From the NCBI GenBank assembly GCA_934183145.1, contig CAKPSA010000012.1:1-21115 (forward strand): a stretch of DNA of 21,115 nucleotides. Direction: 5' to 3'. The translations under genes were made by a program, and so were the position numbers. The DNA comes from an uncultured Veillonella sp. (GTDB lineage Bacteria > Bacillota > Negativicutes > Veillonellales > Veillonellaceae). A model generated the notes under the pieces. The model searched no databases. It was given only the letters and a program-made list of their open reading frames with translations, and was not told the origin of the DNA. Of this stretch, positions 7,101 to 14,445 are shown piece after piece (within the stretch, counting starts at the first letter, position 1; each line of letters starts with the position of its first letter).

Positions 7101-9983
7101 AATAATGGTACTGAAGAAAAAGTTCTAGGTGGTGACACTGTTAAGTATATTAATGGTGATAACATCGTAATTACGCAATCTGGCAAAGAGTTTACATTTG
7201 CAACTAAGCCAGATGTAACATTTGATAGCGTAACTGCAAATCAAACTATTACTGCTCCAACAGTTAAAGCTACAACTGGTGTAGAAACACCTCAAGTGAC
7301 AGGTTTAACTAATAAAACTTGGGATCCAACGAATATTACATCTGGTCGTGCCGCAACTGAAGATCAATTGAAAGCTGTGGACGATCAAGCTAAAGCAAAT
7401 AAGGATAATATTACTCAAAATACGGCAGATATTGCTAAAAATACAGCAGATATCGCTAAAAATAAAGGCGATATTGCAGACAATAAACAAAATATTGCAG
7501 ATAATAAAGCTGCCATTACTAAAAATGCTGGTGACATTGCTCAAAATAAAGCCGATATTGCTAAGAACAAAGATAATATCGATAAAAATACAACAGCAAT
7601 TGCTCGTAAGATTTCCTTAGGTGGTGACACAGGTTCCACAGATGAAAAATCTTTGAGCACAGGTGATGTGAAGTTCAATGTTAAAGGTGCAAACGGCATT
7701 ACAACTGAAGCAAATGGTGATGATGTAACTGTTAAGTTGGATACTGTTACAAAAGATAAAATCGATAATGCAGCAAACAGAGATTTGAGCAATTTGACTC
7801 CAGCTGGTGAACAACAAGTAAAAGATTTAGCAGCTTGGAATGTAGTAGCTAACAATGAAACTGCAGAAAAAGTTCAAGGTGGCGACACTGTTAAATTCAT
7901 CGATGGTGATAATGTTTCCATTACACAAAATGGCAAAGAATTCACAGTTGCAACTAAAAAAGATGTAACATTTGATAATGTAACAGTAAATCAAAAAATC
8001 ACAGCTCCAGAAGTAAGTGGTTTAACAAATACTACTTGGACTCCTGGTGTAACACAACCAGTATCTGGTCGTGCTGCTACGGAAGACCAATTAAAAGCAG
8101 TTGATGATCAAGTAGCTCAAAATAAAGCAAACATTGCTGATAATAAAGCTGCTATTGATAAAAATGCTGATAATATTGCCAAAAATAAAGACAATATCGA
8201 TAAAAATACAACAGCTATTGCGCGTAAGATTTCCTTAGGTGGTAACACTGGTTCTACTGATGAGAAATCTTTGAGCACTGGTGATGTGAAGTTCAATATC
8301 AAAGGTACAAATGGCATTACAACTGAAGCTAATGGCGAAGATGTAACTGTTAAATTGGACGATGATACTGCAAACAAAATCAACAATGCAGCAAATACTG
8401 ATTTGAGCAACTTAACAGATGCTGGTAAGCAACAAGTTAAAGATTTATCCGCATGGAATGTAGTGGCCAATAATGGTACTGCTGAAAAGGTTGAAGGTGG
8501 CAACACAGTTAAGTTCATCGATGGTGATAATATTTCCATTACTCAAAATGGTAAAGACTTCACAATTGCAACTAAGAAAGATGTAACATTCGATACTGTA
8601 AAAGCTAATCAAACAATTACAGCACCTAAGGTAAAAGCTACAGATGGTGTAGAAACTCCAGAAGTAACAGGCTTGACTAATACAACTTGGGTTCCAGGTC
8701 AAACACAACCTGTATCTGGTCGTGCTGCAACAGAAGATCAATTGAAAGCAGTTGATGATCAAGTAGCAGCAAATAAAGATAATATTGCTAAAAATGCTGA
8801 TGATATTAAAACAAATAAAGATAATATTGCAGCAAATAAAGCTCAAATTGATAAAAACACAGAAGCTATCGGTCGTAAGATTTCCTTAGGTGGTAACACT
8901 GGTTCTACTGATAAAAAATCTTTGAGCACAGGCGATGTAAAATTCAACATTAAAGGCGAAAACGGTTTAACAACTGAAGCTAATGGTGAAGATGTAACTG
9001 TTAAAATCGATGATGCAACAAAAGCAAAAATCGATAATGCAGCGAACCAAGACTTGAGTAACTTAACAGATGCTGGTAAACAACAAGTTAAAGATTTATC
9101 TGCATGGAATGTAACTGCAGCTGGTGGTGCTGTTGAAAAAGTACAAGGTGGCGATACTGTTAAATTCCAAGCAGGTGATAACCTTGAAGTTAAACAAGAT
9201 AAAACTACTTTCACATATAGCTTGGCTAAAGATGTTAAAGGCCTTAACAGTGTAACTGTAGGTGATGAAAATGGTCCATCCACAAAAATTACGCCTGCAG
9301 GTACAACAGTGAAGGATACTGCTGGTAACTCTACAACAGTTAATGGTACGGGTATGACTATCACTCCTGCAAATTCTGCAGCTAGCCCTGTAGCTCTTAC
9401 TGTAGATGGCTTGAACAATGGTGGTAATCAAATTCATGGTGTGGCACCTGGTACAGCCGATACAGATGCAGTAAACGTTAGCCAATTGAAAGGTACTCAA
9501 GCTGGTTTACAAGAAGCGATTAATCGCGTTGGTGTTGAAACACAACGTGTTGGTGCACATGCAGCAGCTATGGCAGCATTGAAACCAATCCAATACGATC
9601 CATTGGAAAAAACACAAATCATGGCTGGTATTGGTAACTACCGTGGTGAAACAGCTGGTGCTATTGGTCTTGCTCACTATACAGCTGAAGATACTATGTT
9701 CAACGTAGGTGTAACACTTGGTTCCAATCATAATATGATTAATGCCGGTGTAACTCATAAATTTGGTGGTAGCCGTGAAAGAAAAGAAGCAATTCCTGAG
9801 CGCTACAAAGCAGGCCCTATTAGTTCTATTTATGTAATGCAAGATGAAGTAACTCAATTGCGTTCTGAAAATGAACAACAAAAATCTAAACTTGATGAAC
9901 AACAACTCAAGTTAGATCAACAGCAATCTGAGATTAATGATTTAAAAGCTATGGTAAATCAATTACTTACTAAAATGTCTTAA
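4128..9983 (+). CDS. Trimeric autotransporter adhesin (YadA/Hag-like, type Vc secretion)
   Basis: A 1951-residue surface adhesin. Residues 1-25 match the extended signal peptide region (ESPR) of long autotransporters. A basic and hydrophobic segment follows, with likely cleavage after VGA at 51. Residues about 60-430 are a beta-roll head of repeated AIAIG-type motifs. Necks with the DAVN.(S/A)QL pattern or its variant DAINGSQL occur near 350, 484, 663 and 1780. Residues 701-1690 are five stalk units with Trp-containing (AWNVVANNGT) segments, RAATEDQLKAVDDQ connectors and heptad coiled coils. The YadA-type anchor (about 1800-1880, including YDPLEKTQIMAGIGNYRGE and ending NAGVTHKF) should form the 12-strand trimeric barrel. 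About 70 residues follow it, ending in a Gln/Lys/Glu-rich coiled coil, which is unusual. ATG at 4128 follows GAGGGGA. The protein resembles the Veillonella Hag/Vta adhesins in aggregation and biofilm; its ligand is unknown. A strong terminator follows, so it is probably monocistronic. Confidence 0.95.
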   Translation: MNKIFKVIWNKSKNCYVVVSEFAKNNSGKKKVVVAGIFAALAMVNAGNVGAVNSVPSNTGVASVAYGSGTITGPAAVGLGNNVTVPNADAIGIGTGAKTGSDKAIAIGANSSVSGLTAIAIGAYTDTGTNNPQAIAIGGGNAAGQGAIVRGQQAIAIGGNTVAMGHSSIVIGGDDTDRANAVKVVYTNNSTGALGITSLQSAVQSLTGYSLSNPRWTDATSGQAGITVGMKGKSGNAGIAIGTGANSKDRLSGALTGFNTFDSDNVDVTNAIAIGTGAKANRDNSVALGGGSTTDIGGTKQTSYTLSNGVTASWAGGSSTLPGDIVSFGSKNFERQLKNVAPGEVSATSTDAINGSQLAAIADQIAYKYVSINSTVTPNKDNTGAKGTNSIAIGPNASADATANSSVAIGDGAGALVTNGVAIGSNSSADIIAGVAGYNPETGRTDTMGALNGATLTSTYGGVAVGAANKTRQINYVAAGTADTDAVNVAQLRSVNLAFTGDTGTGDVNLAQSKLAVNGDNTYITTTADGKKITVAGKKQDITVTNGTATATAGMADSANVADAINNAIDQNKYTWNLSANGEATPVAVEKGNKVDFSGDDNITVARNDKNISVSLKKELTGLNSASFNDAAGNETVKIDGNTGINAGDKKVTNVADGVADKDAVNVSQLKKVDDKAEANKTAIATNKSNIDKNTAALANTISLDGNTGTTTEKSLTAGNVNFAIKGEDGITTTAAGNDVTVKLDTATKGKIENAADRDLSNLTPAGEQQVKDLAAWKVVANNGTAEDVKGGNTVKFIDGDNIEITQAGKDFTIATKKDVTFDNVTANQAITAPTVNATNGVVTPQVTGLTNRDWTPGQTQPVAGRAATEDQLKAVDDQVDTNKQNITKNTNDIATNKANIDQNTTAIARKISLGGNTGSTTEKSLSTDDVKFNVKGDNGLTTVASGDDVTVKLDDTTKAKIDNAADQDLSNLTPDGKKQVKDLAAWNVVANNGTEEKVLGGDTVKYINGDNIVITQSGKEFTFATKPDVTFDSVTANQTITAPTVKATTGVETPQVTGLTNKTWDPTNITSGRAATEDQLKAVDDQAKANKDNITQNTADIAKNTADIAKNKGDIADNKQNIADNKAAITKNAGDIAQNKADIAKNKDNIDKNTTAIARKISLGGDTGSTDEKSLSTGDVKFNVKGANGITTEANGDDVTVKLDTVTKDKIDNAANRDLSNLTPAGEQQVKDLAAWNVVANNETAEKVQGGDTVKFIDGDNVSITQNGKEFTVATKKDVTFDNVTVNQKITAPEVSGLTNTTWTPGVTQPVSGRAATEDQLKAVDDQVAQNKANIADNKAAIDKNADNIAKNKDNIDKNTTAIARKISLGGNTGSTDEKSLSTGDVKFNIKGTNGITTEANGEDVTVKLDDDTANKINNAANTDLSNLTDAGKQQVKDLSAWNVVANNGTAEKVEGGNTVKFIDGDNISITQNGKDFTIATKKDVTFDTVKANQTITAPKVKATDGVETPEVTGLTNTTWVPGQTQPVSGRAATEDQLKAVDDQVAANKDNIAKNADDIKTNKDNIAANKAQIDKNTEAIGRKISLGGNTGSTDKKSLSTGDVKFNIKGENGLTTEANGEDVTVKIDDATKAKIDNAANQDLSNLTDAGKQQVKDLSAWNVTAAGGAVEKVQGGDTVKFQAGDNLEVKQDKTTFTYSLAKDVKGLNSVTVGDENGPSTKITPAGTTVKDTAGNSTTVNGTGMTITPANSAASPVALTVDGLNNGGNQIHGVAPGTADTDAVNVSQLKGTQAGLQEAINRVGVETQRVGAHAAAMAALKPIQYDPLEKTQIMAGIGNYRGETAGAIGLAHYTAEDTMFNVGVTLGSNHNMINAGVTHKFGGSRERKEAIPERYKAGPISSIYVMQDEVTQLRSENEQQKSKLDEQQLKLDQQQSEINDLKAMVNQLLTKMS
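6228..9197 (+). repeat. Five large stalk repeat units in the adhesin gene
   Basis: Each unit begins at a (K/T)ISL(G/D)G(N/D)TG motif, at bases 6228, 6858, 7608, 8226 and 8877 (residues 701, 911, 1161, 1367 and 1584). Spacings are 210, 250, 206 and 217 residues. Long stretches are nearly identical at the nucleotide level, for instance the segment around AAGATTTCCTTAGGTGG at each unit start except the first. Most of the length difference comes from the heptad segment that ends each unit. Confidence 0.85.
7398..7607 (+). repeat. Ten 21-bp repeats encoding a heptad coiled-coil stalk
   Basis: Residues 1091-1160 are ten consecutive seven-residue units of the form N(K/T)xxI(A/T/D)x, such as NTADIAK, NKGDIAD and NKDNIDK. 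The equivalent segments elsewhere in the gene have 3 units (6165-6227), 4 units (6774-6857), 5 units (8121-8225) and 5 units (8772-8876). Isoleucine recurs every seven residues, as expected for a trimeric coiled-coil core, with Asn at a fixed second position. Confidence 0.9.
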
Positions 9984-10040
9984 TCGATAGAACTATTTTA
10001 ATAGAGCATTATATAGTAGAGTGTAATTACACTTGAGAGA

Positions 10041-10062
10041 CTATTAGATTACTATCTAATAG
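10041..10062 (+). repeat. Short inverted repeat just before the adhesin terminator
   Basis: CTATTAGAT (10041-10049) and ATCTAATAG (10054-10062) are perfect complements around a TACT loop. There is no T run after it. It lies between the adhesin stop (9983) and the main terminator hairpin (10071), so the transcript would end in two adjacent hairpins. Confidence 0.5.
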
Positions 10063-10070
10063 ATGAACGA

Positions 10071-10110
10071 AAAGACCCTATGTCAATATTATGACATAGG
10101 GTCTTTTTTT
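10071..10110 (+). terminator. Strong rho-independent terminator of the adhesin gene
   Basis: A 15-bp perfect stem, AAAGACCCTATGTCA (10071-10085) with its complement at 10092-10106, has a 6-base loop and is followed by a continuous T run to 10110. It separates the adhesin from the two small secreted-protein genes downstream. Confidence 0.9.
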
Positions 10111-10181
10111 ATATACAGCTTTCAATAAAGTATGATATGCTTTTGGTAATTTAACTGGTTTTCTATTATAAAGGAGAGAGT

Positions 10182-10763
10182 ATGTTTAGAAAATTTTTGC
10201 TAGCTTGTACGGTATTAGCTACTTTCACTATACAGACACAAGCCATATCGATTAATGAGTTAAATAGTTCACCTCAGTTTAAAAATGTATACGAGAAAAC
10301 ATATTCTTATGGTGATGGTTCAACTAATAGGACTGTATTCTTTTTAAATACCTATTCTGTGGAGACTCTAGAATATGCAGCACCACATTATAAATTGAAA
10401 GGTACTGTTTATTCTGTAGACGAACGTGCTCGTGATTGGGCTATTACGGAATATGAATTGACTGCTACCTATGATACGAATTATTCCTTGGCTAGCTTAA
10501 TACAAGCCCAGCAAAGTGTAAAACCGTCGCCAGCTATGTATGCTGTAATTAAGGCTGCACAAGATGATTCTGGTATACAAATTGAGTTACAAGCAGTCAA
10601 ACGATACACTTGGGAGGGCACTGTGGTTAATAGCCCAGCTAGATTGCTACATCAATCACGACCTCTTGACCGTAGTCGTTCCGATGAAGATCTCTTTGCT
10701 ATAGCAGATGCCATGTTTGTCGTTGCCTATCAGCGGCATTTTGATGATATTGTCGTGAAATGA
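10182..10763 (+). CDS. Small secreted protein of unknown function (paralogue A)
   Basis: A 193-residue protein with a clear Sec signal peptide (MFRKFLL, hydrophobic core, likely cleavage after TQA at residue 21). I do not recognise the mature domain. It contains YDTNYSLASL (97-106), DDSGI (128-132) and a C-terminal FDDIV (187-191). Matching motifs occur in the same order in the next gene, so the two look like diverged tandem duplicates. There is a Cys at position 9, but the hydrophobic stretch before it is too short for a convincing lipoprotein signal. ATG at 10182 is preceded by AAGGAGAGAG (10171-10180). The stop codon overlaps an out-of-frame ATG of the next reading frame, and the pair is probably cotranscribed. 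As Veillonella has an outer membrane, the protein is probably periplasmic, though export further out cannot be excluded. Confidence 0.8.
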   Translation: MFRKFLLACTVLATFTIQTQAISINELNSSPQFKNVYEKTYSYGDGSTNRTVFFLNTYSVETLEYAAPHYKLKGTVYSVDERARDWAITEYELTATYDTNYSLASLIQAQQSVKPSPAMYAVIKAAQDDSGIQIELQAVKRYTWEGTVVNSPARLLHQSRPLDRSRSDEDLFAIADAMFVVAYQRHFDDIVVK

Positions 10764-10767
10764 GGTG
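10762..10767 (+). promoter_or_regulatory. Ribosome binding site that decides the start of paralogue B
   Basis: GAGGTG overlaps the TGA stop of the preceding gene and lies 4 bases before ATG 10772. This favours 10772 over the ATG at 10760, which would add MRCL and has no ribosome binding site at a suitable distance. Confidence 0.65.
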
Positions 10768-10771
10768 CCTT

Positions 10772-11350
10772 ATGAAACGTATTTTATTTTTTATGGCCCT
10801 ATTGTGTGTTTGGTGTATTTCTTTTAATTCTGTAAACGCTGTTTCTAATGCTGAACTACAAGATGCAAGTCGTTTTGAGCACATCGTTTCTAAAGGTGAC
10901 ACAGGTGGTGGAGATGGTAAATACATTGAGTTGAGTACAGTCAAAGATGTGTCTACAAGTGACAGTACCAAAAGTATAGAAGCTAAGATTTATGTTGTAT
11001 TGCCTTCGTCTGATTTGATTCGAGAATACACAATTCATTATGACTATAACCTAAATTATTCCTTTGCCAATTTAGTAGAAAAAATACCAACGTTTAAACA
11101 ACAATTTCCGGATTTCTATTTAGGTGAAATATGGAATGTAAAAATGGATGATTCTGGTATTGTAGGGACTGTTAAGGCACAACAGGATTATACTCTTAAT
11201 GGTGAAAGCAAACCGACACAACCAGGCTATAAAGGATATGAGCATGTTACCTTCTTAACACCGACTGACTTTGATTTTGAAAGCTATCACGTTGCAAATC
11301 GAGTTTTTAAGAAAGTATTTGGTGTATTTTATGATGATGTAATCCGATAG
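10772..11350 (+). CDS. Small secreted protein of unknown function (paralogue B)
   Basis: A 192-residue protein starting MKRILFFMALLCVW, with a hydrophobic signal segment and likely cleavage after VNA at residue 23. I do not recognise the family. From the chosen start it carries YDYNLNYSFANL (90-101), DDSGI (126-130) and YDDV near the C-terminus (187-190). These match paralogue A in order and spacing, while the rest has diverged strongly. The conserved Asp pairs could bind metal or simply be structural; nothing in the sequence decides this. The start is 9 bases downstream of the paralogue A stop, which suggests translational coupling. A 16-bp terminator hairpin follows 12 bases after its stop. 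The pair forms its own short unit between the adhesin and the convergent fru genes. Confidence 0.75.
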   Translation: MKRILFFMALLCVWCISFNSVNAVSNAELQDASRFEHIVSKGDTGGGDGKYIELSTVKDVSTSDSTKSIEAKIYVVLPSSDLIREYTIHYDYNLNYSFANLVEKIPTFKQQFPDFYLGEIWNVKMDDSGIVGTVKAQQDYTLNGESKPTQPGYKGYEHVTFLTPTDFDFESYHVANRVFKKVFGVFYDDVIR

Positions 11351-11361
11351 TATTACATAAG

Positions 11362-11396
11362 AAAAGGACTAGAACTCTAGGAGTTCTAGTCCTTTT
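11362..11396. terminator. Bidirectional rho-independent terminator
   Basis: AAAAGGACTAGAACTC (11362-11377) pairs perfectly with 11381-11396 around a 3-base loop, giving a 16-bp stem. The stem ends in TTTT on both strands. It lies 12 bases after paralogue B and about 70 bases past the stop of fruA, so it can serve both convergent units. Confidence 0.8.
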
Positions 11397-11464
11397 GCTA
11401 TATGTACTTATTTAGCATATGTACGTTTTTGCTATATCTACTAATATTATACGAGCTTTCACCA

Positions 11465-13450
11465 TTATTTTTTTAAGCTTGGTTTTAATAGTGCCAAGAT
11501 GATACAAGCGATAACGGAGCCGATTGCAATGGATGCAAGGTAAAGAAGTGGGTTACCGATTGTTGGTACTACGAAGATACCGCCGTGTGGAGCACGTAGT
11601 GTACATTCGAAGAACATGGATAACGCACCAGCTGTACCTGCACCGATGATGCAAGCTGGCAATACGCGAACTGGATCGGCTGCTGCAAATGGGATAGCAC
11701 CTTCTGTGATGAAAGATAGGCCCATGATGTAGTTTGTGATACCAGATTTGCGTTCAGCCTCTGTGAAGCGGCTAGGGAAGAATGTAGTACAAAGAGCGAT
11801 TGCCAATGGAGGAACCATACCGCCTGCCATTACAGCAGCCATGATACCATATTCGCCAGTCGCAAGCGCACCTGTACCGATAACGTAAGCAGCTTTGTTT
11901 ACAGGTCCGCCCATATCAACGGACATCATCGCACCAAAGATGAGGCCTAACAATACGCGGCTAGTAGTGCCCATGGATTGTAAGGAGTCCATTAACCAGT
12001 GGTTAAGTGCAGATACAGGAGGGTTGATTACGAAGGTAATAGCGAGACCGATGAACAATACACCTAGTACAGGATAGAAGAGAACTGGTTTTGTACCTTC
12101 TAATGCTTGAGGCAAACCAGATACTAATTTCTTAACTAATAATACTAAATAACCTGCTGCAAAGCCGGCAATCAATGCGCCAAGGAAACCAGAGCCACCT
12201 TGGTTAGCCAATAAGCCACCAACGAAACCAGCTACAAGACCTGGGCGGTCAGCAATACTCATAGCTATGTAACCTGCGAGTACAGGCAACATGAAACCAA
12301 AGGATGCACCACCAATTTGCATTAAGAATGCAGATAGAGGATTGCCAGAACCAAAGTTTTTAGGGTTTGCTGGATCTAATGTATCAAACAAGAATGCAAG
12401 GGCAATCAAGATACCGCCACCGATAACGAATGGCAACATGTGAGATACGCCGTTCATCAAGTGTTTGTAGATCTGACGACCTACGCTGTCAGATGCGCTA
12501 GCAGCGATTTCAGCAGCTTCGCGGTCTGCCGCGGATGCTTGGTATACAGGTGCTGTACCAGCCATTGCTTCTGTTAAAAGCTCTTCTGCCTTGTTGATAC
12601 CGTTTGCAACCTTAGTTTGAATCATAGGTTTACCGTTGAAACGTGCCATTTCCACTTGGCGGTCAGAAGCGACGATGATGCATTTCGCATGTTTGATTTC
12701 TTCTGCTGTAAGAGCATCTTTTACGCCAGACGCACCGTTCTTTTCGACTTTTAAGGAAATGCCCATTTCTTTAGCTTTCCGTTCTAAAGATTCCGCAGCC
12801 ATATATGTATGAGCGATACCAGTAGGACAACCAGTTACAGCCAATACGTCGTAATGTGGGTTATCTACAGTGATTTTTTCAACTGATGCAGTCGTTCCAG
12901 CTGCTACAGCTGCTGTATTAGCGTCAGCTGTTTCAGTTTCCTCTGCTTGGGGTTCTGCCGTTTTAATGAAACCTTCAACGGATGGATCGAAGTTGCCTTG
13001 TTCTTTCGCTGTTACCAGTTCTAAGAAACGTTCTACCGTTGGAGCAGCGATGAGGGCTTCTTTGAAATCAGGATCGATAACCATCATAGCTAATTGGCTC
13101 AATACCTCTACATGAGTGTCAGCTGCGCCTTCTGGAGCTGCGATCATGAAGAATAAACGAGATGGTTGACCGTCGAGTGCTTCAAAGTCTACGCCGTGAG
13201 GCACAACCATAGCTGCGAGTCCGGCTTCTTTTACACCAGCAGATTTAGCATGTGGTGTGGCGATGCCGTCACCAAGGCCTGTAGAGCCAGATTCTTCACG
13301 AGCGAAAACGGCTGCTAAGTACTCACCTTTGTCAATGAGGTTGCCGCCTTTTTCCATTAGTTCGCCTAAGGTGTAAATAGCGTCAGCCTTTGTAACAGGG
13401 TCTGCATTTAGCAAGACAGATTGAGGTTTTAATAAATCAGTGATTTGCAT
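11465..13450 (-). CDS. fruA: Fructose-specific PTS permease, EIIA-EIIB-EIIC fusion
   Basis: A 661-residue inner-membrane transporter that takes up fructose and phosphorylates it to fructose 1-phosphate. Residues 1-150 are the EIIA domain, with the phosphohistidine H67 in GIATPHAKS. A linker rich in Ala, Thr and Glu (about 160-195) leads to EIIB, whose phosphocysteine is C208 in VTGCPTGIAHTYMAAE. Residues about 325-655 are the membrane EIIC domain, with many hydrophobic segments and GGPVNKAAYV and APHGGIFV motifs. The length and the A-B-C order are normal for Firmicute FruA. The start ATG at 13450-13448 follows AAGGAG (13458-13463). Only 33 bases separate it from fruK upstream, so the two are one operon. 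Phosphate would come from HPr, whose gene lies at 18926. Mannitol or 2-O-mannosylglycerate permeases are related alternatives, but the fruK partner argues for fructose. Confidence 0.93.
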   Translation of the reverse strand: MQITDLLKPQSVLLNADPVTKADAIYTLGELMEKGGNLIDKGEYLAAVFAREESGSTGLGDGIATPHAKSAGVKEAGLAAMVVPHGVDFEALDGQPSRLFFMIAAPEGAADTHVEVLSQLAMMVIDPDFKEALIAAPTVERFLELVTAKEQGNFDPSVEGFIKTAEPQAEETETADANTAAVAAGTTASVEKITVDNPHYDVLAVTGCPTGIAHTYMAAESLERKAKEMGISLKVEKNGASGVKDALTAEEIKHAKCIIVASDRQVEMARFNGKPMIQTKVANGINKAEELLTEAMAGTAPVYQASAADREAAEIAASASDSVGRQIYKHLMNGVSHMLPFVIGGGILIALAFLFDTLDPANPKNFGSGNPLSAFLMQIGGASFGFMLPVLAGYIAMSIADRPGLVAGFVGGLLANQGGSGFLGALIAGFAAGYLVLLVKKLVSGLPQALEGTKPVLFYPVLGVLFIGLAITFVINPPVSALNHWLMDSLQSMGTTSRVLLGLIFGAMMSVDMGGPVNKAAYVIGTGALATGEYGIMAAVMAGGMVPPLAIALCTTFFPSRFTEAERKSGITNYIMGLSFITEGAIPFAAADPVRVLPACIIGAGTAGALSMFFECTLRAPHGGIFVVPTIGNPLLYLASIAIGSVIACIILALLKPSLKK

Positions 13451-13483
13451 ATATGTACTCCTTGATGCAAATAAAATATAAAA

Positions 13484-14398
13484 CTAGTTAGCTCGTACTT
13501 GTGAAAGTAGTACTTCTACTTCTGCAAGTGTAGCGAGGTTTTCAGAGTAAGCGGAGGCAGAGCCACTGGAAATACCCCAGTAGAGCGCCTCTTGTAAATC
13601 GCCTGTCTTTTCAAAGCCTGTAATAAAGCCAGCTACCATGGAGTCGCCGGCACCTACAGAATTTACCAGAGTGCCTTTAGGGGCAGGGCTTGTATATACA
13701 GTACCGTCAGCCGCGACCAAGATAGCTCCATCACCAGCCATGGAGATAAGCACATGCTGTGCGCCTTTCTCTTGTAGTGCTTTAGCTGCCTCCACGAGGT
13801 CATCCTTTGTGGAAAGGGTACGACCAAAGATTTCACTAAGCTCGTGATTATTTGGTTTAATCAAGAACGGCTTATATGGTAGAACTCGTGTGAGTAGGTC
13901 TTTTGTAGCATCTACGACAATGCGAATATTTTTATGTTGTAAGCGCTCCATAATGAGTTCGTACATATCGCTTGGTAAGCTAGAAGGAATGCTGCCTGCA
14001 AGAATCAAAGTATCCTTCTCAGTCAATGTATCGAGCTGTTTGTAGAGGGCTTCTAGTTCGTCGTCTGCGATGATGGGACCACGGCCGTTAATTTCTGTTT
14101 CTTCGTCAGAGGCTTTCACCTTAACATTGATGCGAGTTAAACCTTCGCGAAGACGGATGAAATCTTCTTTCACACCGAATTGGTTCAGTTGTGTTACGAT
14201 TTCTTCCCCTGTAAAGCCAGCGATGAAACCGAGTGCCGTTGTATCCATGCCTAAGTTGTTGAGTACGATGGATACGTTGATACCCTTGCCGCCACCGAGA
14301 ACGTACTCTTGTGTGGTGCGATTAATGGTACCTGTCTTGAGTTGATCAAGACGGACGATATAATCGAGGGCTGGGTTAAAGGTAATGGTGTAAATCAT
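13484..14398 (-). CDS. fruK: 1-Phosphofructokinase
   Basis: A 304-residue cytoplasmic kinase of the PfkB/ribokinase family that turns fructose 1-phosphate into fructose 1,6-bisphosphate with ATP. The N-terminal family signature GGGKGIN lies at 35-41. The C-terminal motif NSVGAGDSMVAGF carries the catalytic base D252 in the anion-hole loop GAGD. KPNNHELSEIFG (181-192) is also typical of this branch. Length is normal (about 300-310). ATG at 14398-14396 follows AAAGGGG (14407-14413). It precedes fruA, the product of which makes its substrate. Tagatose-6-phosphate kinase (LacC) is a related alternative, but the linked fructose permease supports FruK. No DeoR-type FruR regulator is adjacent; 80 bases upstream lies the antiporter gene in the same orientation, with no visible terminator between. 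Confidence 0.93.
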   Translation of the reverse strand: MIYTITFNPALDYIVRLDQLKTGTINRTTQEYVLGGGKGINVSIVLNNLGMDTTALGFIAGFTGEEIVTQLNQFGVKEDFIRLREGLTRINVKVKASDEETEINGRGPIIADDELEALYKQLDTLTEKDTLILAGSIPSSLPSDMYELIMERLQHKNIRIVVDATKDLLTRVLPYKPFLIKPNNHELSEIFGRTLSTKDDLVEAAKALQEKGAQHVLISMAGDGAILVAADGTVYTSPAPKGTLVNSVGAGDSMVAGFITGFEKTGDLQEALYWGISSGSASAYSENLATLAEVEVLLSQVRAN

Positions 14399-14445
14399 AC
14401 AAATTCCCCTTTAAGATAAATGAATTAGCCTATGATTGGTTAATC

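Noticed and set aside
6131..9500. Several long open frames on the minus strand inside the adhesin gene (for example 8843-9418 and 6131-6544)
   Set aside because: They are antisense shadows of a repetitive Gly/Thr/Asn/Lys-rich coding sequence. They recur in each repeat unit, have no ribosome binding sites I trust, and show no recognisable domains.
10182..10211. Possible lipoprotein signal (LLAC) in paralogue A
   Set aside because: The Cys at residue 9 leaves too short a hydrophobic segment, and a standard signal peptide ending at TQA fits better.
10182..11350. Toxin-antitoxin or effector-immunity pair idea for the two small genes
   Set aside because: Both carry signal peptides and share the same motifs, so they look like paralogues rather than a functional antagonist pair, and no toxin or immunity domain is recognisable.
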